A stretch of DNA of 64,000 bases from Anaeramoeba flamelloides (lineage: Eukaryota; Metamonada; Anaeramoebidae), in the NCBI GenBank assembly GCA_027625915.1, contig JANTQA010000048.1, positions 2,294,001-2,358,000 on the forward strand. Direction: 5' to 3'. Below, in pieces: positions 1-11,395 of the stretch. Both the position numbers and the translations under genes were made by a program. Under the pieces are notes generated by a model. It did not search any database, was not told the origin of the DNA, and worked only from the letters and a program-made list of their open reading frames with translations. The first letter of the stretch is position 1. The number at the start of each line of letters is the position of its first letter.

Positions 1-2328
1 CAAGATATTAAGTTTATACTCTTACAAAATTTTAAACCATACCCACATAATGATTTTTTTAGATAATATAGATATGAGTTACAAAAAAAAAAAAAATCCA
101 AAATTTAATTATATTGTCATCTTAAAAATGAATTTGAATATAGTTTAGAATAAAGTAAGAAGTTTCCAAAATAAAAATGATTGTTTTAATTGCAAAAATA
201 TCAAAAATAACAAAAATTAAGGTTTGGAAACTTCAAAAATTGAGGCATACTCTCTTTTTTAAGATGTTCATATTTACACTTGTGTCATGTTTAAACATTT
301 TGAGTATCTTGATTTATAATTCAAACAAAAAATGTCAAACTTGTGAAAATAAATTATACTCACTAAAATTTTATTATAAAGTTCAAAAAGGAACTTGAAT
401 TAAATTTCAAAAAGTATCCTTTTTAATTATTTTTGACAAAATCTTTTCGTTTTCTCAACAAAGAATCAACAATGAAATTTTGAAACTAAAATTAAAAAAC
501 ATGATACATTAATTAGAAAACAACAATATTAAAGAGTTTTTGTACATATCAAATTAAAAAAAATAATTAATCACAAAGCTCAGATGATTAAAATTGATGT
601 TCTTAAAATATCATTTATAATTGATTTGTTTAATTTTCTTACTCTTTTTATTTTATTGAGAAATTGTATTAAACGTAGGAACTTAAAAATAAAATTATCC
701 TTTATAAATAAATACAACCAACAACCACAAACAAGTTCTGAAAGAAAAAAACACATTAAAAAAATTGCTGCCTACCTGAAATTTTATATTGAAACAATAA
801 TAAAAAATTATAACTAAAATATTCAAGAACAGTCAAGTATTTAAATTTGATTTATAATTCACTTTTAAATCATTACACATATACAAAAGACCAATATTTT
901 AAATATTAAATGAAAAATAAAATCAAAAACTCCAAAAAAAAGCGAATCTCAAATTTTGAAATGTGCTAACCAATTTTTTCTTCCTGAAATTTCACTGAAA
1001 AAAGTTGAACAAGCATATTTTTTAGCTAGCAATAAAATTCATTTTAAAGTACCTGACACAGAATATCAATGTTATAATACTTATTTGCCCTCATGAAGAT
1101 CCTTTTTTTTTTACATTTTATCTTTCTTAAAAAAAAAAAAAGAAAAAAGAAATTGAATAAAAAAGAAAAAGAAAAACAAAAGAAAATTTTGATGAGCAAA
1201 AAAGAAAAAGAAAAAGAAATGAAAAACAAAAATTTGCAAAATTTGAAAAATATTTTTCGATAAGAATATTTGATAAAATTACACAGAAGTGTCCCAATAA
1301 CATTATATATTGGGTAAAAATATTAGAAAAATAGCTTATTGATTTTTTTTTTCAATTTTTGAAGTTTTAACTGTATACTAGGAAATGGGAATTTTTTTAT
1401 GGTTAAAAGTATATTTTATCTATTTTAAAAATATTTTGGAAGAAGAAATCATGTTAAATTTGAATTCCAGGGTTTTGATATTATAAAATCTGAAAAAATA
1501 CTTTTAAAAATCCAAATTCAAAGTTTAGTCTTAATGTCCGATAATCAAAATCCTCTTGATTCACTTACTTCGCACCACCATGTTAAAATCCGATAGGACT
1601 CAGGATAATGATGAAAATATTCTTGAATATAAAGTAGAAAATATAGTATAACTAAAGTTTAAACAATTGAATTTTAAATTACAATTGTTATGTTCAAGAA
1701 TTTTGAACAATATATGTTTATTTTGTGACTGTCCATCTAATGAAAAAAAAAAAAAAAAAACTCAAAAATTTTAGATTTTAGAATTAACCCAATTCATTTA
1801 ATAATAATAATAATAATAATAATGAATGAATAATAACTTGGATATTATTCAAAATAAAGATTGATTATTGATCTTATAATTGGTTAATGTCAAAAAAATA
1901 CTTGGTCCTTTATAAGAATCATTCAATAAAAAAAATTAGATTGTGAAGTGACGGAAAATTTTATCTAGTATCTAAATCACTATAAAGTTACTTGATATTT
2001 TAAAAATTTCTAAATAAAAAAAGGTTATTTTCAATAATTTTTCTAATTCTGGAAAACATAAAGCAACTTTTTTTTAAAATTTTTGTATTGTTTAGAAAAT
2101 ATATTTGTTTCTAAAATAAACAGAAAACTCTAAAAAACCTAAGGATTTTTTTTATTTAATTTTAGTAATAAAACAAAAAAACATTATTATTTATAATAAT
2201 TTAATAAAAACTACAAAAAAAGCTAAAAGTGTTTTTTTTTTTGTTTTGAATTCAAAATAATTGAAAAAAATCCAAGATTCAATTCTATTCTTTTTAATTT
2301 AAAAAAAAACCCAATGAAAAGTTATTGC
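1..2328. other. AT-rich spacer, no supported gene
   Basis: The stretch holds A/T homopolymers and short ORFs of 60-80 codons made almost only of Lys, Asn, Ile and Phe, which is what this base composition gives by chance. There is an ATA/AAT microsatellite near 1800-1823. I see no domain, no credible splice-linked exon and no RNA gene here. Confidence 0.6.
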
Positions 2329-2715
2329 CAAGTACCTTGAGTGCTATCAAGTGTTGTCAAGTGTCTAGCTTTTTGATTATTAAAAGGAATAGAGTAAAAT
2401 CTTTGATTTTACTCATTTCTTTTAAATTCATGAAAAAATAACATCAGTTTGTTTTTAATTCCAGATATAAAAAGAAAAATTGCTAAGATTTCACTTTTTA
2501 TTTTTCAAATTAAAAATAACTTAATGACAGTTTTTTGAAGTATACTGTTTTATTTGTAAAATATATTGTTTTTCTAAATAAAAGAAAACCTATATATACT
2601 TTTCGAGAATTTCAAAATTAGTGAGAAAAAGCTTTGATTTTTATATATTCTTTTCAATTCTGGAGAAGCTAGAGGTTATATCGGTTGAATGCCGTCAAGT
2701 GCCTAGGTTTTTTAT
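2329..2715. repeat. Degenerate copies of the modular palindrome family
   Basis: Two short stretches (about 2329-2480 and 2590-2715) carry the linker words AGTGCTATCAAGTG and GCCGTCAAGTGCCTAGG. They also carry half-palindromes such as AGTAAAATCTTTGATTTTACT that recur in the better-kept arrays at 10907-11395 and 15283-16225. The copies here are eroded and shorter. Confidence 0.55.
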
Positions 2716-3642
2716 TTTTTTGAAATAAAAAATAATGATAAAAGTTGGAAATTTATTTTATTTTCCTTCTAAATAGAAAAAAAAATCCATAAATTTATAA
2801 AAAAAACCAAAAATTGAAAAATTTTCCTTTTAGTTACTAGTAATTCTTATTTATTCTAACCCACAATGTAAACTAGATTCCAAAATTTTGGGTACAGTTT
2901 AAACAGTGGAAATAACACCATTACGGCACTTGAAATTCAATTTGGAAAGAATTTTGATTTTACAAACTATTTCATTTTTTGTCTTTTTTGTTTTGTTTTC
3001 CTTTCCTTTTTTGTAATTAAGTAATCAGTTTGGTTAGATCTGAATTTTTTTTCAATGGCTGATAGAAGGTTACTGATGAGTTAGTTATGTTGGAAAATAA
3101 CATATAATTGGTAGATGGTATCTTAACATTTGATCGATTAACAATTGTTGGTGAGATTTCAACAAATCTACCAATATATTTTTTGTTTAAACTTTTTCAT
3201 TTCAGCTCGTTTCATTTTTTTTGTACACACCGGTTTTTATTTTTGAGTTTTATATTTTTTTCTTTTATTTGGATTAAAATAATTACTTATTAAAACATTA
3301 ATACTGGGTTACTTAAATGTGGTTTTATATTAGGTTTGGCAAAAATATAATAAATTGGTTTTTTTTTTTGCCTATTTTTGATTTTGGGTGTATCCAAAAT
3401 TTTGGAATGGGGTTTAGTATATTAATTTTTTATACAAGGAGACAATTATATCTGATAACCAAATTCATTTAAAGGACTTAAGGGGGTAGCCACGGTATTG
3501 AAAAATTTTTCACTTTTGTGCAATTCTGAAGAGGATCAGAAAATAACATTTTTTACTCCGGTTGTCCCTCCTTGATTTTTATTATTTAAAGTCCTTCATT
3601 CATTAGATTTATTAATTTTTTTTTTCAAAGTCTCAAAGAAAT

Positions 3643-3737
3643 TGCCACAATAGAATGTTGAGTTGAATTACTTAAAATAGTGTTTTGAATATTGAATGAC
3701 TTCTCTTTTATTCTTCTCTCAACATTCTATTGTGGCA
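3643..3737. repeat. 20-base perfect inverted repeat
   Basis: TGCCACAATAGAATGTTGAG (3643-3662) is followed 55 bases later by its exact reverse complement (3718-3737). It sits in the loop of the large fold-back. It could be a minute MITE inserted in the loop or the element's own hairpin. Confidence 0.75.
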
Positions 3738-4612
3738 TTTAATTTTTTCATTTTTTATTTTTTCATCATTTTGGAGATTTTTTTAATCCTGACAACATAA
3801 AGCAATTAGAAATATTTTTTTATTAGGGGCATTTGGGATTAATGGATTTTGTTTAAAAAGAACAACAATATTACAATTGAGATAATATAAAAGGAAACAT
3901 AAATGGGACTTAAATAGCTAGAAGATTCCAAAATTAGAATAATTAAGTCAAATTATCACTTGTTAGGATTTTAAATCGTTGGGTTTAGTGGAATCATGAG
4001 AAATGAATAGGATTATATGTTATCAAAGTTTAAACCAAAAAATAGCTATAATTTTTATTCAAAGAATCTGAAATTATCTTCTCCCAAAAAAAAAAACTAA
4101 ACCCCATTCCAAAAATTTGGACACATCTAAAATCAAAATCGGAAAACAAAAACTCAATTTATTATATTTTCCAAACCTAATATAAAACCAGATTTAAGTA
4201 ACATAGTATTAATGGTTTTTTAAGTAATCATTTTCATCCAAACATAAGAAAACAATATAAAACAAAAAATCAAAACAAGTGTGTCCAAAAAAAATGAAAC
4301 GAGCTGAAATGAAAAAGTTTGAACAAAAAATATATTGGTAGATTTGATAAAATTACACCAACAATGGTTGATCGATCAAATGATAAGATACCATCGCCAA
4401 TTGTATGTGGATTTTTTAATTCAAGAAACTCAACTGTAACCATCTATCAACCATCTATAAAAAATTTTCAGATCTAACTAAACCGATTAAGTAAACGAAA
4501 AAAAGAAAATGAAAACAAAAACCAAAAAGAAAAAAAATGATATAGTTTGTTGAATTACAATTTTTCCAAATTGGATGTAAATCATGTTATTGTTATTTTT
4601 CCAACTGTTTAA

Positions 4613-5163
4613 GGTTTACAATCCCTGAAACTGGATAAAAGATTATCTTGTATTGGGTGTGTCAACTTGTTATTTTGGTTCTTAGCTGATCGATCCACAA
4701 CTAAGTTTGGATCGTATAGGTGGTTGAAAAAGGCTATTTTTGTGATTTTATTTTTTTTTTTTCCGAAATCCGAATTGATGAGTCTAAGATTAATTAATTG
4801 GAAGATATTTAATTAGTAATTGAGTTTTTTGTTTTCTATGTTGAAATTTTTATTTACGCTTTGTATTATTTGATGCTTGTAAAAAAAATTTTTTTATTTA
4901 CTCCTAATTCTGTAAAAGGAAAATGATTATTTCAATTGACAACCCAAAAATTAACACTTTCAATTCAATATCTTCCAATTAATTAATCTTAGACTCATCA
5001 ATCTGGATTTCGGAAAAAAAAAAAATAAAATCACAAAAATAGCCTTTTTCAACCACCTATACGATATAAACTTAGTCGTGGATCGATCAGCTAAGAACCA
5101 AAATAACAAGTTGACACACCCAATACAAGATAATCTTTTATCCAGTTTCAGGGATTGTAAACC
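4613..5163. mobile_element. TTAA-flanked fold-back MITE (piggyBac-type target)
   Basis: The element starts GGTTTACAATCCCTGAAACT and ends with the reverse complement, AGTTTCAGGGATTGTAAACC. It is flanked on both sides by TTAA (4609-4612 and 5164-5167). Its arms pair over about 200 bases (4613-4812 with 4968-5163), including GCTGATCGATCCACAACTAA against its diverged partner. It interrupts the right arm of the large fold-back. The left arm keeps the undisturbed target CAGTTTAAACAG with a single TTAA at 2899-2902. TTAA duplication is typical of piggyBac-superfamily elements. No transposase is encoded. Confidence 0.88.
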
Positions 5164-5180
5164 TTAAACTGTGTCCAAAT

Positions 5181-7841
5181 TAATCGAATTAAGTTTATTT
5201 TAATAAAAAAATAATAAAAAAAAAAAACTATTTTATCAATATAATCTCTTTTTTTTTATTGTTGAACATTACTAAAAAAAAAATATCAAATAATTTTTTT
5301 TAAAAAAAATTTTTAGAGAATCTACGATCACACGCCACTAAAATAAAATGTTCTTATCTCATCTCTCTCAAATTTTTATGATGTCTTATGGTGTAGCTAT
5401 TCCCTTAAGAATAATGAATTATCATTATTAAAACCACACACACACCCAATTAAATTCTCAGTAAAATGATCCTGATCCTTTTATATGAATTTTTTTGTAA
5501 AACCAAAAAAAAAATTTACAAATTTTTTTATTTTGATAAAAATTCCTACTAATAATAATTTATGATAGTTGATATGAACAAATAATATTGTACTTTTAAT
5601 CTTATTTTATTATATATCAGAAAAATGTATCAAATATTGAATTTTCAATGCTCTGAAAAAATTGTTCATTTCATTTATTAACAAATATTTATTAAATTTC
5701 TTGAAAATTCTAAGATTAGATAATAATCTTTTTAAATATTAAGATTACAAAGAAAAAACTGTTATTATTAAAATTAATTGTTTGATAATATCTATTTTTA
5801 TTTTTATTTTTATTTTTATTATTATTATTAGAATTATTCATTCATATTTGTGTTATTTGTTTTACATATTGTTAAAATTGAGAAATAATTGTTAATTTCA
5901 TTGATAAACTTAAATTTCAATTATTAAGAACCAACTAAAAGGAATCAAGATTGGGTTATTAATTATTGTTTAAAAATAATCATAGTAAAAATTATTTATC
6001 CGGGTTATACTTTACAATTTTCCGGTTTTAAAAAAGTTAATTATAGGAACATTTGATTTAATGGTTTGCTTCTCTTTCACATATTTTTTTGTTCAAGAAA
6101 TTGTAGAAATTGCTTCAAACTGTTCTTTGGATAAATAAATTAGATTTTTTTTTCAAGAATAAAATGATTATTGTTTTTTTTTTGAACGTAAGTAGATTTC
6201 TTCTCCGGGGCTATTTTAGAACTTAATGGTTCTACTTTATAAACTAGATTTTTGAATACTTTCTTCCAAAATAATAATATTCTTTCTTCTTTCAAAGAAA
6301 ATATTTTTTTTTGAAATAATTTATGAAATATTATTGATTTTGAACTTTTCAAAAATAACTAAATGAATGAAACTTTTAAAAATACTGACAAATTTAGTAA
6401 AAAAGTTCAAAATATTAAGACATCCAAATTTGTATATTTGCTTAGTAAATTAGATTTTCTATTTACTGTTAATTGCAAAATACAATAATCAAAATTTATA
6501 TTCAGCTTTCCAAAAAAATCACAGCACAGAATTACAATAAATCATCAAAATTCTCAATTCTAAAAGGCAAGATTAATAATTTATTACAGGTTTTTTGAAT
6601 TAAAAAATTGAAATTTTACAATGATTTATAAATCTTTTTTGGGAAATATCAATGGAAAATTTTGTTCAATTTATTTTGAAACAAAAGTATATTAAAAACA
6701 GCAAGATGTAGATAAATTTATTTAAATTTATATTATTGAAAAAAATACTGGATAGGAAAAAAACCCAAAACGATTTTTAATTATGAATGATAGGAAAATT
6801 GTAGTGTAATTTCATTTAACTAAAACCAAATCCCTTTTTTTTAAAGGTCAAACGTTGAAAAATTATATCTCACCCACTTATTAGAATGATGATTAATGAA
6901 ATTACACTTGTTCAATAAAATATTCCTCAACCAAAAGACCAGAATAAAAATGATAATTGTCCAAACTCTAACAAGCCTCTAAAAAAATCGATTGTTTTTT
7001 CAAAAAAAGTTGATCTACTTATGGCTATCAAATAATTACTTGAGTATTCTATAGACACCTTACTTTAATGAACTTTAGGCAGGTTTATAACTGGGATCAT
7101 AATATATTTAGTTATTTAAAAAAAGGATTTGATTGAAAATATTTGGAAATTTCATAACAATTTTCCTTATATTAACAATTAAAAGTCTTCTCAGGTTTTT
7201 TTTTCCTGTATTAAACTATTAAATTTACTAAAAGATTTATTTGAGTTCACTAGTCACTTCACAGTCTTACTTTGAAACTTTATTATCTTTTAACAGAACT
7301 GGCTTTCATTCTCTCATAACACCAAATACATATTTGTCCTTTGCTTCGAACTATAGAACTTTTATTTGTTATTTGGAATAGAAACTTTATAAAAAGGATG
7401 ATTTTGGGAATGTTAAATGAAATAAAAGATTTGTGTCATTAAGTTACCAACTTTCAAAGACTTGAAATTTGACTCGGAAACAATTTCTTTTAATAACCTT
7501 TTTTCTTTTTACTTTTTTCTTTTTTCCTCTTTACTTTCTTTTAGGATTTAAATATTACCCAAAATACATGAAAATACAAAATAATGAATTAACAGTCTCA
7601 CAAATCACAAGCTATTCATCTGAAAATTATTTGAAAAAGAAAAATAGGAAATTTGAGTGAAGTAAAAAGTTTAATTCCAAATATGGAAATGTAAAAGATT
7701 TTTCAGAAATAAATAATAAAAAAGGAAATCGACCAAAAATATATTTTGAATTATTTTGAATTGAACAACAAACCCTCTGATTAATTCTAAATCCTAAAAT
7801 GATGATTTTTCATTTTTTCTTCTTTGAAACATTTTCTCAAA
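5181..7841. other. AT-rich spacer, no supported gene
   Basis: No domain-bearing ORF or convincing exon was found between the fold-back element and the peptidase gene. There are TTTTA/TTA microsatellites near 5795-5832. The ORF at 7469-7660 is a hydrophobic, F-rich run without an ATG start, and I do not accept it as a gene. Confidence 0.6.
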
Positions 7842-8612
7842 ATGAAAATCAAAATCTTACTTGTTATTATTATCTTGTTAATTTCCTTTGTTGAACCAAA
7901 AAAGGTTGTTCCATATAACTACCCTGTTTTCAAGCAATGTGATCCGTAAAATAAATTTTTTTTTTCCAAATAAGCCTCCTTTTGCAATTTTTTTTTAGTT
8001 ATCGACTTTCTTTTATTTTTCCAAATTTTGAATTTTAAAAGACGATGGGCAAGCAACGTAATGGGGAAAAATGGTGACACAATTTGCCAAGTTGGGTGTT
8101 TAATGTCCTCAACGAGTATGGCCATTAATGGACACTCTATCAAAATTGATGGCAAAAACTCTGATCCCGAAACATTAAATGCATGGTTACGTGCCAACGA
8201 CGGCTATGACGATGGATCCGACTTGAAAGAAAACGTTATTCCACAAATTGCACCAAGCAAAATTTCATGGGTTGGTAGAGCTGATTCACTTACGAGAGAG
8301 CAAGTAATTGAAAAATTAAAATCACATAAAGATATTGTGATCGCAAACGTAATGAACGGCCGCCACTTTGTTCTTGTTGTTGGATACGATGACTCTGGTT
8401 TGTTTTTATTTTCTAATTTCAAAAAAATGCCTTTTGTTTTCATTAACTTTAACTTTTCCTATTTTTATTTTTTGTTTTATTATTTATTATCCATTCTCTC
8501 GGTATTTCTTCCAAAAGACGATTCTTTTTATTATGTAAATGATCCAGGATTTACAAGATCAACTTATAAGGCGAGTGACATTGTTGGGTGGAGATTATTT
8601 ACAATGGAATAA
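7842..8612 (+). CDS. Secreted C39-like cysteine peptidase
   Basis: Three exons (7842-7945, 8042-8397, 8518-8612) give 184 residues. The ATG at 7842 starts a signal peptide (KIKILLVIIILLISF core), so the product should enter the secretory pathway. The rest is one papain-like C39-type domain. Cys54 in VGCLMSSTSMA is the likely nucleophile, His143 lies in GRHFVLVVGYDD, and Asp162 in YVNDPG, which is the family's Cys-His-Asp order. The WLRANDGYDDG segment also fits. Substrate is unknown; bacterial C39 enzymes cut double-glycine leaders, but C39-like proteins in protists need not. The second intron is 120 bases with no in-frame stop, so unspliced RNA would stay open and add 40 hydrophobic residues between His and Asp. 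An AATAAA lies about 30 bases after the stop. Confidence 0.85.
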
Positions 8613-9443
8613 TTTGCTATCAAAAACCTTGTATCCAAATAAAGATACTGTTTTGGAAAAATAAAAAAAAAAACATTTAATGATCCTTTTATTGTTCTAG
8701 TTATTTCAATAATTAGACTTAAAGCCACTGTTTTAATAGAATAATTGGGTTAACTAACTCTTAATTTTCTCGAAAGAATATTAAATAAAAATAAAAATCT
8801 GCTCTTTTATCAATTTTTTACCTTATCTTTTGTCATTTAAAATAGCACACTTTTCTCGAGTTGTATGAAAATCAATATCGTTTTCATCAAAAACTAATTC
8901 TTTTTCCAAAATATTCTTTTTTTGAAATTAAAGATCCAAACTGAATTAAATTAAATAAAGTAATATCTTTTTAAACATCCAAATAATCAAACAAAAGTGT
9001 TCTTACTTTTAAGGAATTACAGAACAGAAATTTAAGAAAACAAATTACCAACAAACAGAATTTCTAAAATGAATGATTTTTTTTTTGGAAATTCCAAGAT
9101 CAAGAGGGTTTTTCGGTATGGCGTTTGCATAATAAAAATTACTGAACAGAAATTTCAAAAATACTGATTTTTTTTAAAATTGTAAGCATCAACACAGCCA
9201 TTTTAAAAAAGTAAGGAATTTTTACAAACTTTTTTAAAGTTTTTGATTTTAATAAAGGAAAGGCAGCCTCAGAATTAAAATATTATTTAAGGGTCGAGTC
9301 ATTAAGGTGAAATTTTTTTTTCTGAAATGGATTAAAACTTTTTAGTAATTTTTGTGAGTACATAACACCAATCAAAAACCAACCAACCTATGATGTATGA
9401 TCGATCTACAAAAATCAATAACCAAAGACGGGTAAATTTTTAG

Positions 9444-9550
9444 AAAAAAGCGCCAAAGAGAGACACTCAATTTCCAATTAGAATGGTTAGAATATATAAT
9501 TTTGAAAACAACTATGTTGATTTTGAAGTGTCGATCTTGGGCGCTTTTTG
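9444..9550. mobile_element. Small TIR element (~107 bases)
   Basis: The left end AAAAAGCGCCAAAGAGAGAC is matched in reverse complement at the right end (AAAAAGCGCCCAAGATCGAC), giving imperfect terminal repeats of about 25 bases around a unique centre. The GCGCC core stands out sharply from the AT-rich surroundings. There is no coding capacity. It is probably a MITE. Confidence 0.6.
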
Positions 9551-9834
9551 AGAGCTAGGTGATTTTTTTTTTTCTTTTTTTTCATTTTTCAAATGTGTTA
9601 TTTTTATTCTAAAAAATATTACATAATCCTTAATTTGTTCAAATTTAGAGCGTTACAAAATAACCACAAATCAGATCAAATAGAATTAAATTGAGTACGC
9701 ACTTCAAGAAAGCAATTTGTTTTAAATTTAAGTTTTTTAGTCATTTGGAAATATAAAATAAGAAAAGATGAATTTTGTTTTCTACATTTGAGTTTTTTTT
9801 TTCCTTGATTATTCTTTTCAACTTATTTTTGTTT

Positions 9835-10075
9835 TTTGAATTGTTTGTTATTTAGAGATCCAATGAATTTTTTTTTTTATTATTTGAATTTTTATTTTTG
9901 GAATTAAGAATTTAACACTTTTTTTTTTGATTGAATGGATTTTTTGGCAATGAAATACTCACAATTTTTTTATTTGTTATTTGAATTTTTGTTTTTTTGA
10001 TTGTTTTTTAAATTGAATTTTTTGTAGATGAGATCCCCTTGAATTTTTTTTTTTTTGTTATTTGAATTTTGTCAA
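9835..10075. repeat. Degenerate T-rich tandem repeat
   Basis: Units built on GTTATTTGAATTTTTGTTTT and AGATCC...TGAATTTTTTTT recur two to three times with substitutions and slippage. It is low-complexity sequence with no coding potential. Confidence 0.5.
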
Positions 10076-10906
10076 TCAAAAGAAGGGCTATTTCACAATA
10101 CCCTTTTGTGTCTCAGATTAGCACTTGAGTATGGATTAAATCCACGGTAGATGAATAGACCCTGGAGTTTTATATAATTAAAAAAGTCAAAAATTATAAG
10201 AATTAAAACACTTTAACTTTTTTTCTTTTTAATAAGTGCGTTCTACACCTTTAAATGTGATGTAGAGGTTGGAGTGGGAAAAAGCATCTTTTTTTAAAAA
10301 GTCATGATTCTTCACTTGATAAAAGAGAAAACTTTCAAAAACTTTTAATTCTGAAAATATATGTAAAAAAAAAAAAATGCTACCCACTTTTTTTAAAATA
10401 TCTATAAATTAATATAAATTTTTTTAATTAAAAAAATTAATTCAGTTTACATTATTTCTTTTATTAGGTGCGATAATTAGTATATCATTAAGACTATCAG
10501 AACTATAACATTTTAAATTTTCACCTTTGAAACCAGAATAATTTTATAACAATAGGTTAACCTTTTTTGAATTTTTTTTTTTTAATCTAGCTGACTAATA
10601 TAAAACCAATCCACTATCTTTTGATATTCTTTTCTTAAGACCCTTTTCTTCTTGTTTATGTCGTCTGTTCCTTGTACCGACCGTGGTAGAATAATTTGCT
10701 AACTTTTTACTTTTAAAAGTATTCAAAGGATTATACTTTTGTGAAAAAATTAGAAAAAATTATTTATTTATTTATTTATTTATTGAGTTAAAGAATACTC
10801 ATAGAAAATTTGCAAATAAAAAAGAGAAAAAGAAAAATAATTAAAATATTAAAGTACAAAAATATTATATTATTTCTTGGCCAAATTATGAATTATCCAC
10901 TATTGT

Positions 10907-11395
10907 TAGGTTTTCCAGGATTTGTAAGAATTGAGTCAAATGCTTGATTTTACTAAATTATTTCTAATTCTGGAAAACCGCCTTTAGTTTTTTTTAAATT
11001 TGAGAAATAAAAAGAAAAATTCAAAAATTTTCTGAATTCAAATTAAAAAGAACAGCTGTTAGCTTTTCTTGAGTTTTCTGTATATTTGGAAAATCTATAG
11101 AAGTACCTTAGGTTTTCTTGAGTTTTCTGTTTATTTATAAAATCGATAGATTTTGGTTAGGTTTTTTTTTACTTTTTGAAATAAACCGAAAATTTATTAA
11201 AATTTTCTCTTTATTTCAAAAAAATAAAAAAAACCTAGAATACTTCACAAATAAAATAGAAAACTCAAAAAAACCTAAAAAAAATCAATTGATTTTATAA
11301 ATAAAATAGAAAACCTCAAAAATACCTAGAACACTTCACAAATAAAAAAGAAAAACCTCAAGAAAACTTAGGCACTCAAAGACACTTCTCCTGAA
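10907..11395. repeat. Array of modular palindromes
   Basis: Several hairpin modules lie head to tail. One reads GTTTTCCAG...CTGGAAAAC. Another is CTTAGGTTTTCTTGAGTTTT with GATAGATTTT and its reverse complement. A third is GAAATAAACCGAAAATTT with its partner. Each module is bounded by AGGT/ACCT-like ends. The same modules occur at 15283-16225, so this is a dispersed family rather than a chance hairpin. Confidence 0.75.

Larger units (their letters stand above)
2886..5180. mobile_element. Large fold-back element with ~530-base arms
   Basis: The left arm (about 2886-3420) is matched as reverse complement by the right arm (4097-4608, continued at 5164-5180). Shared landmarks include the region around the left-arm words ATTTGATCGATTAACAATTG, the pair TCTACCAATATATTTTTTGT / ACAAAAAATATATTGGTAGA, and AATGGGGTTTAG against CTAAACCCCATT. 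The arms are diverged but colinear, so this is an old element. The loop of about 680 bases holds no recognised coding sequence and contains a second palindrome (3643-3737). The right arm is split by an insertion at 4613-5163. The outer ends read roughly TTTGGNNACAGTTTAA. Confidence 0.8.

Noticed and set aside
1044-1229. 61-codon Phe/Ser/Lys ORF
   Set aside because: It is produced by runs of A/T and AAAAG repeats.
7469-7660. 63-codon hydrophobic ORF before the peptidase gene
   Set aside because: It has no ATG start, an F-rich composition typical of T-runs, and no splice link to the peptidase, which has its own signal peptide.
8028-8612. Continuous 194-codon reading of the C39-like gene
   Set aside because: It begins inside an intron without ATG and reads through a second GT-AG intron of T-rich sequence. 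The spliced model restores the signal peptide and the family spacing.
10600-10720. Possible tRNA or small RNA near GTCTGTTCCTTGTACCGACC
   Set aside because: No cloverleaf, no T-loop GTTCRA box and no A/B box spacing could be found.
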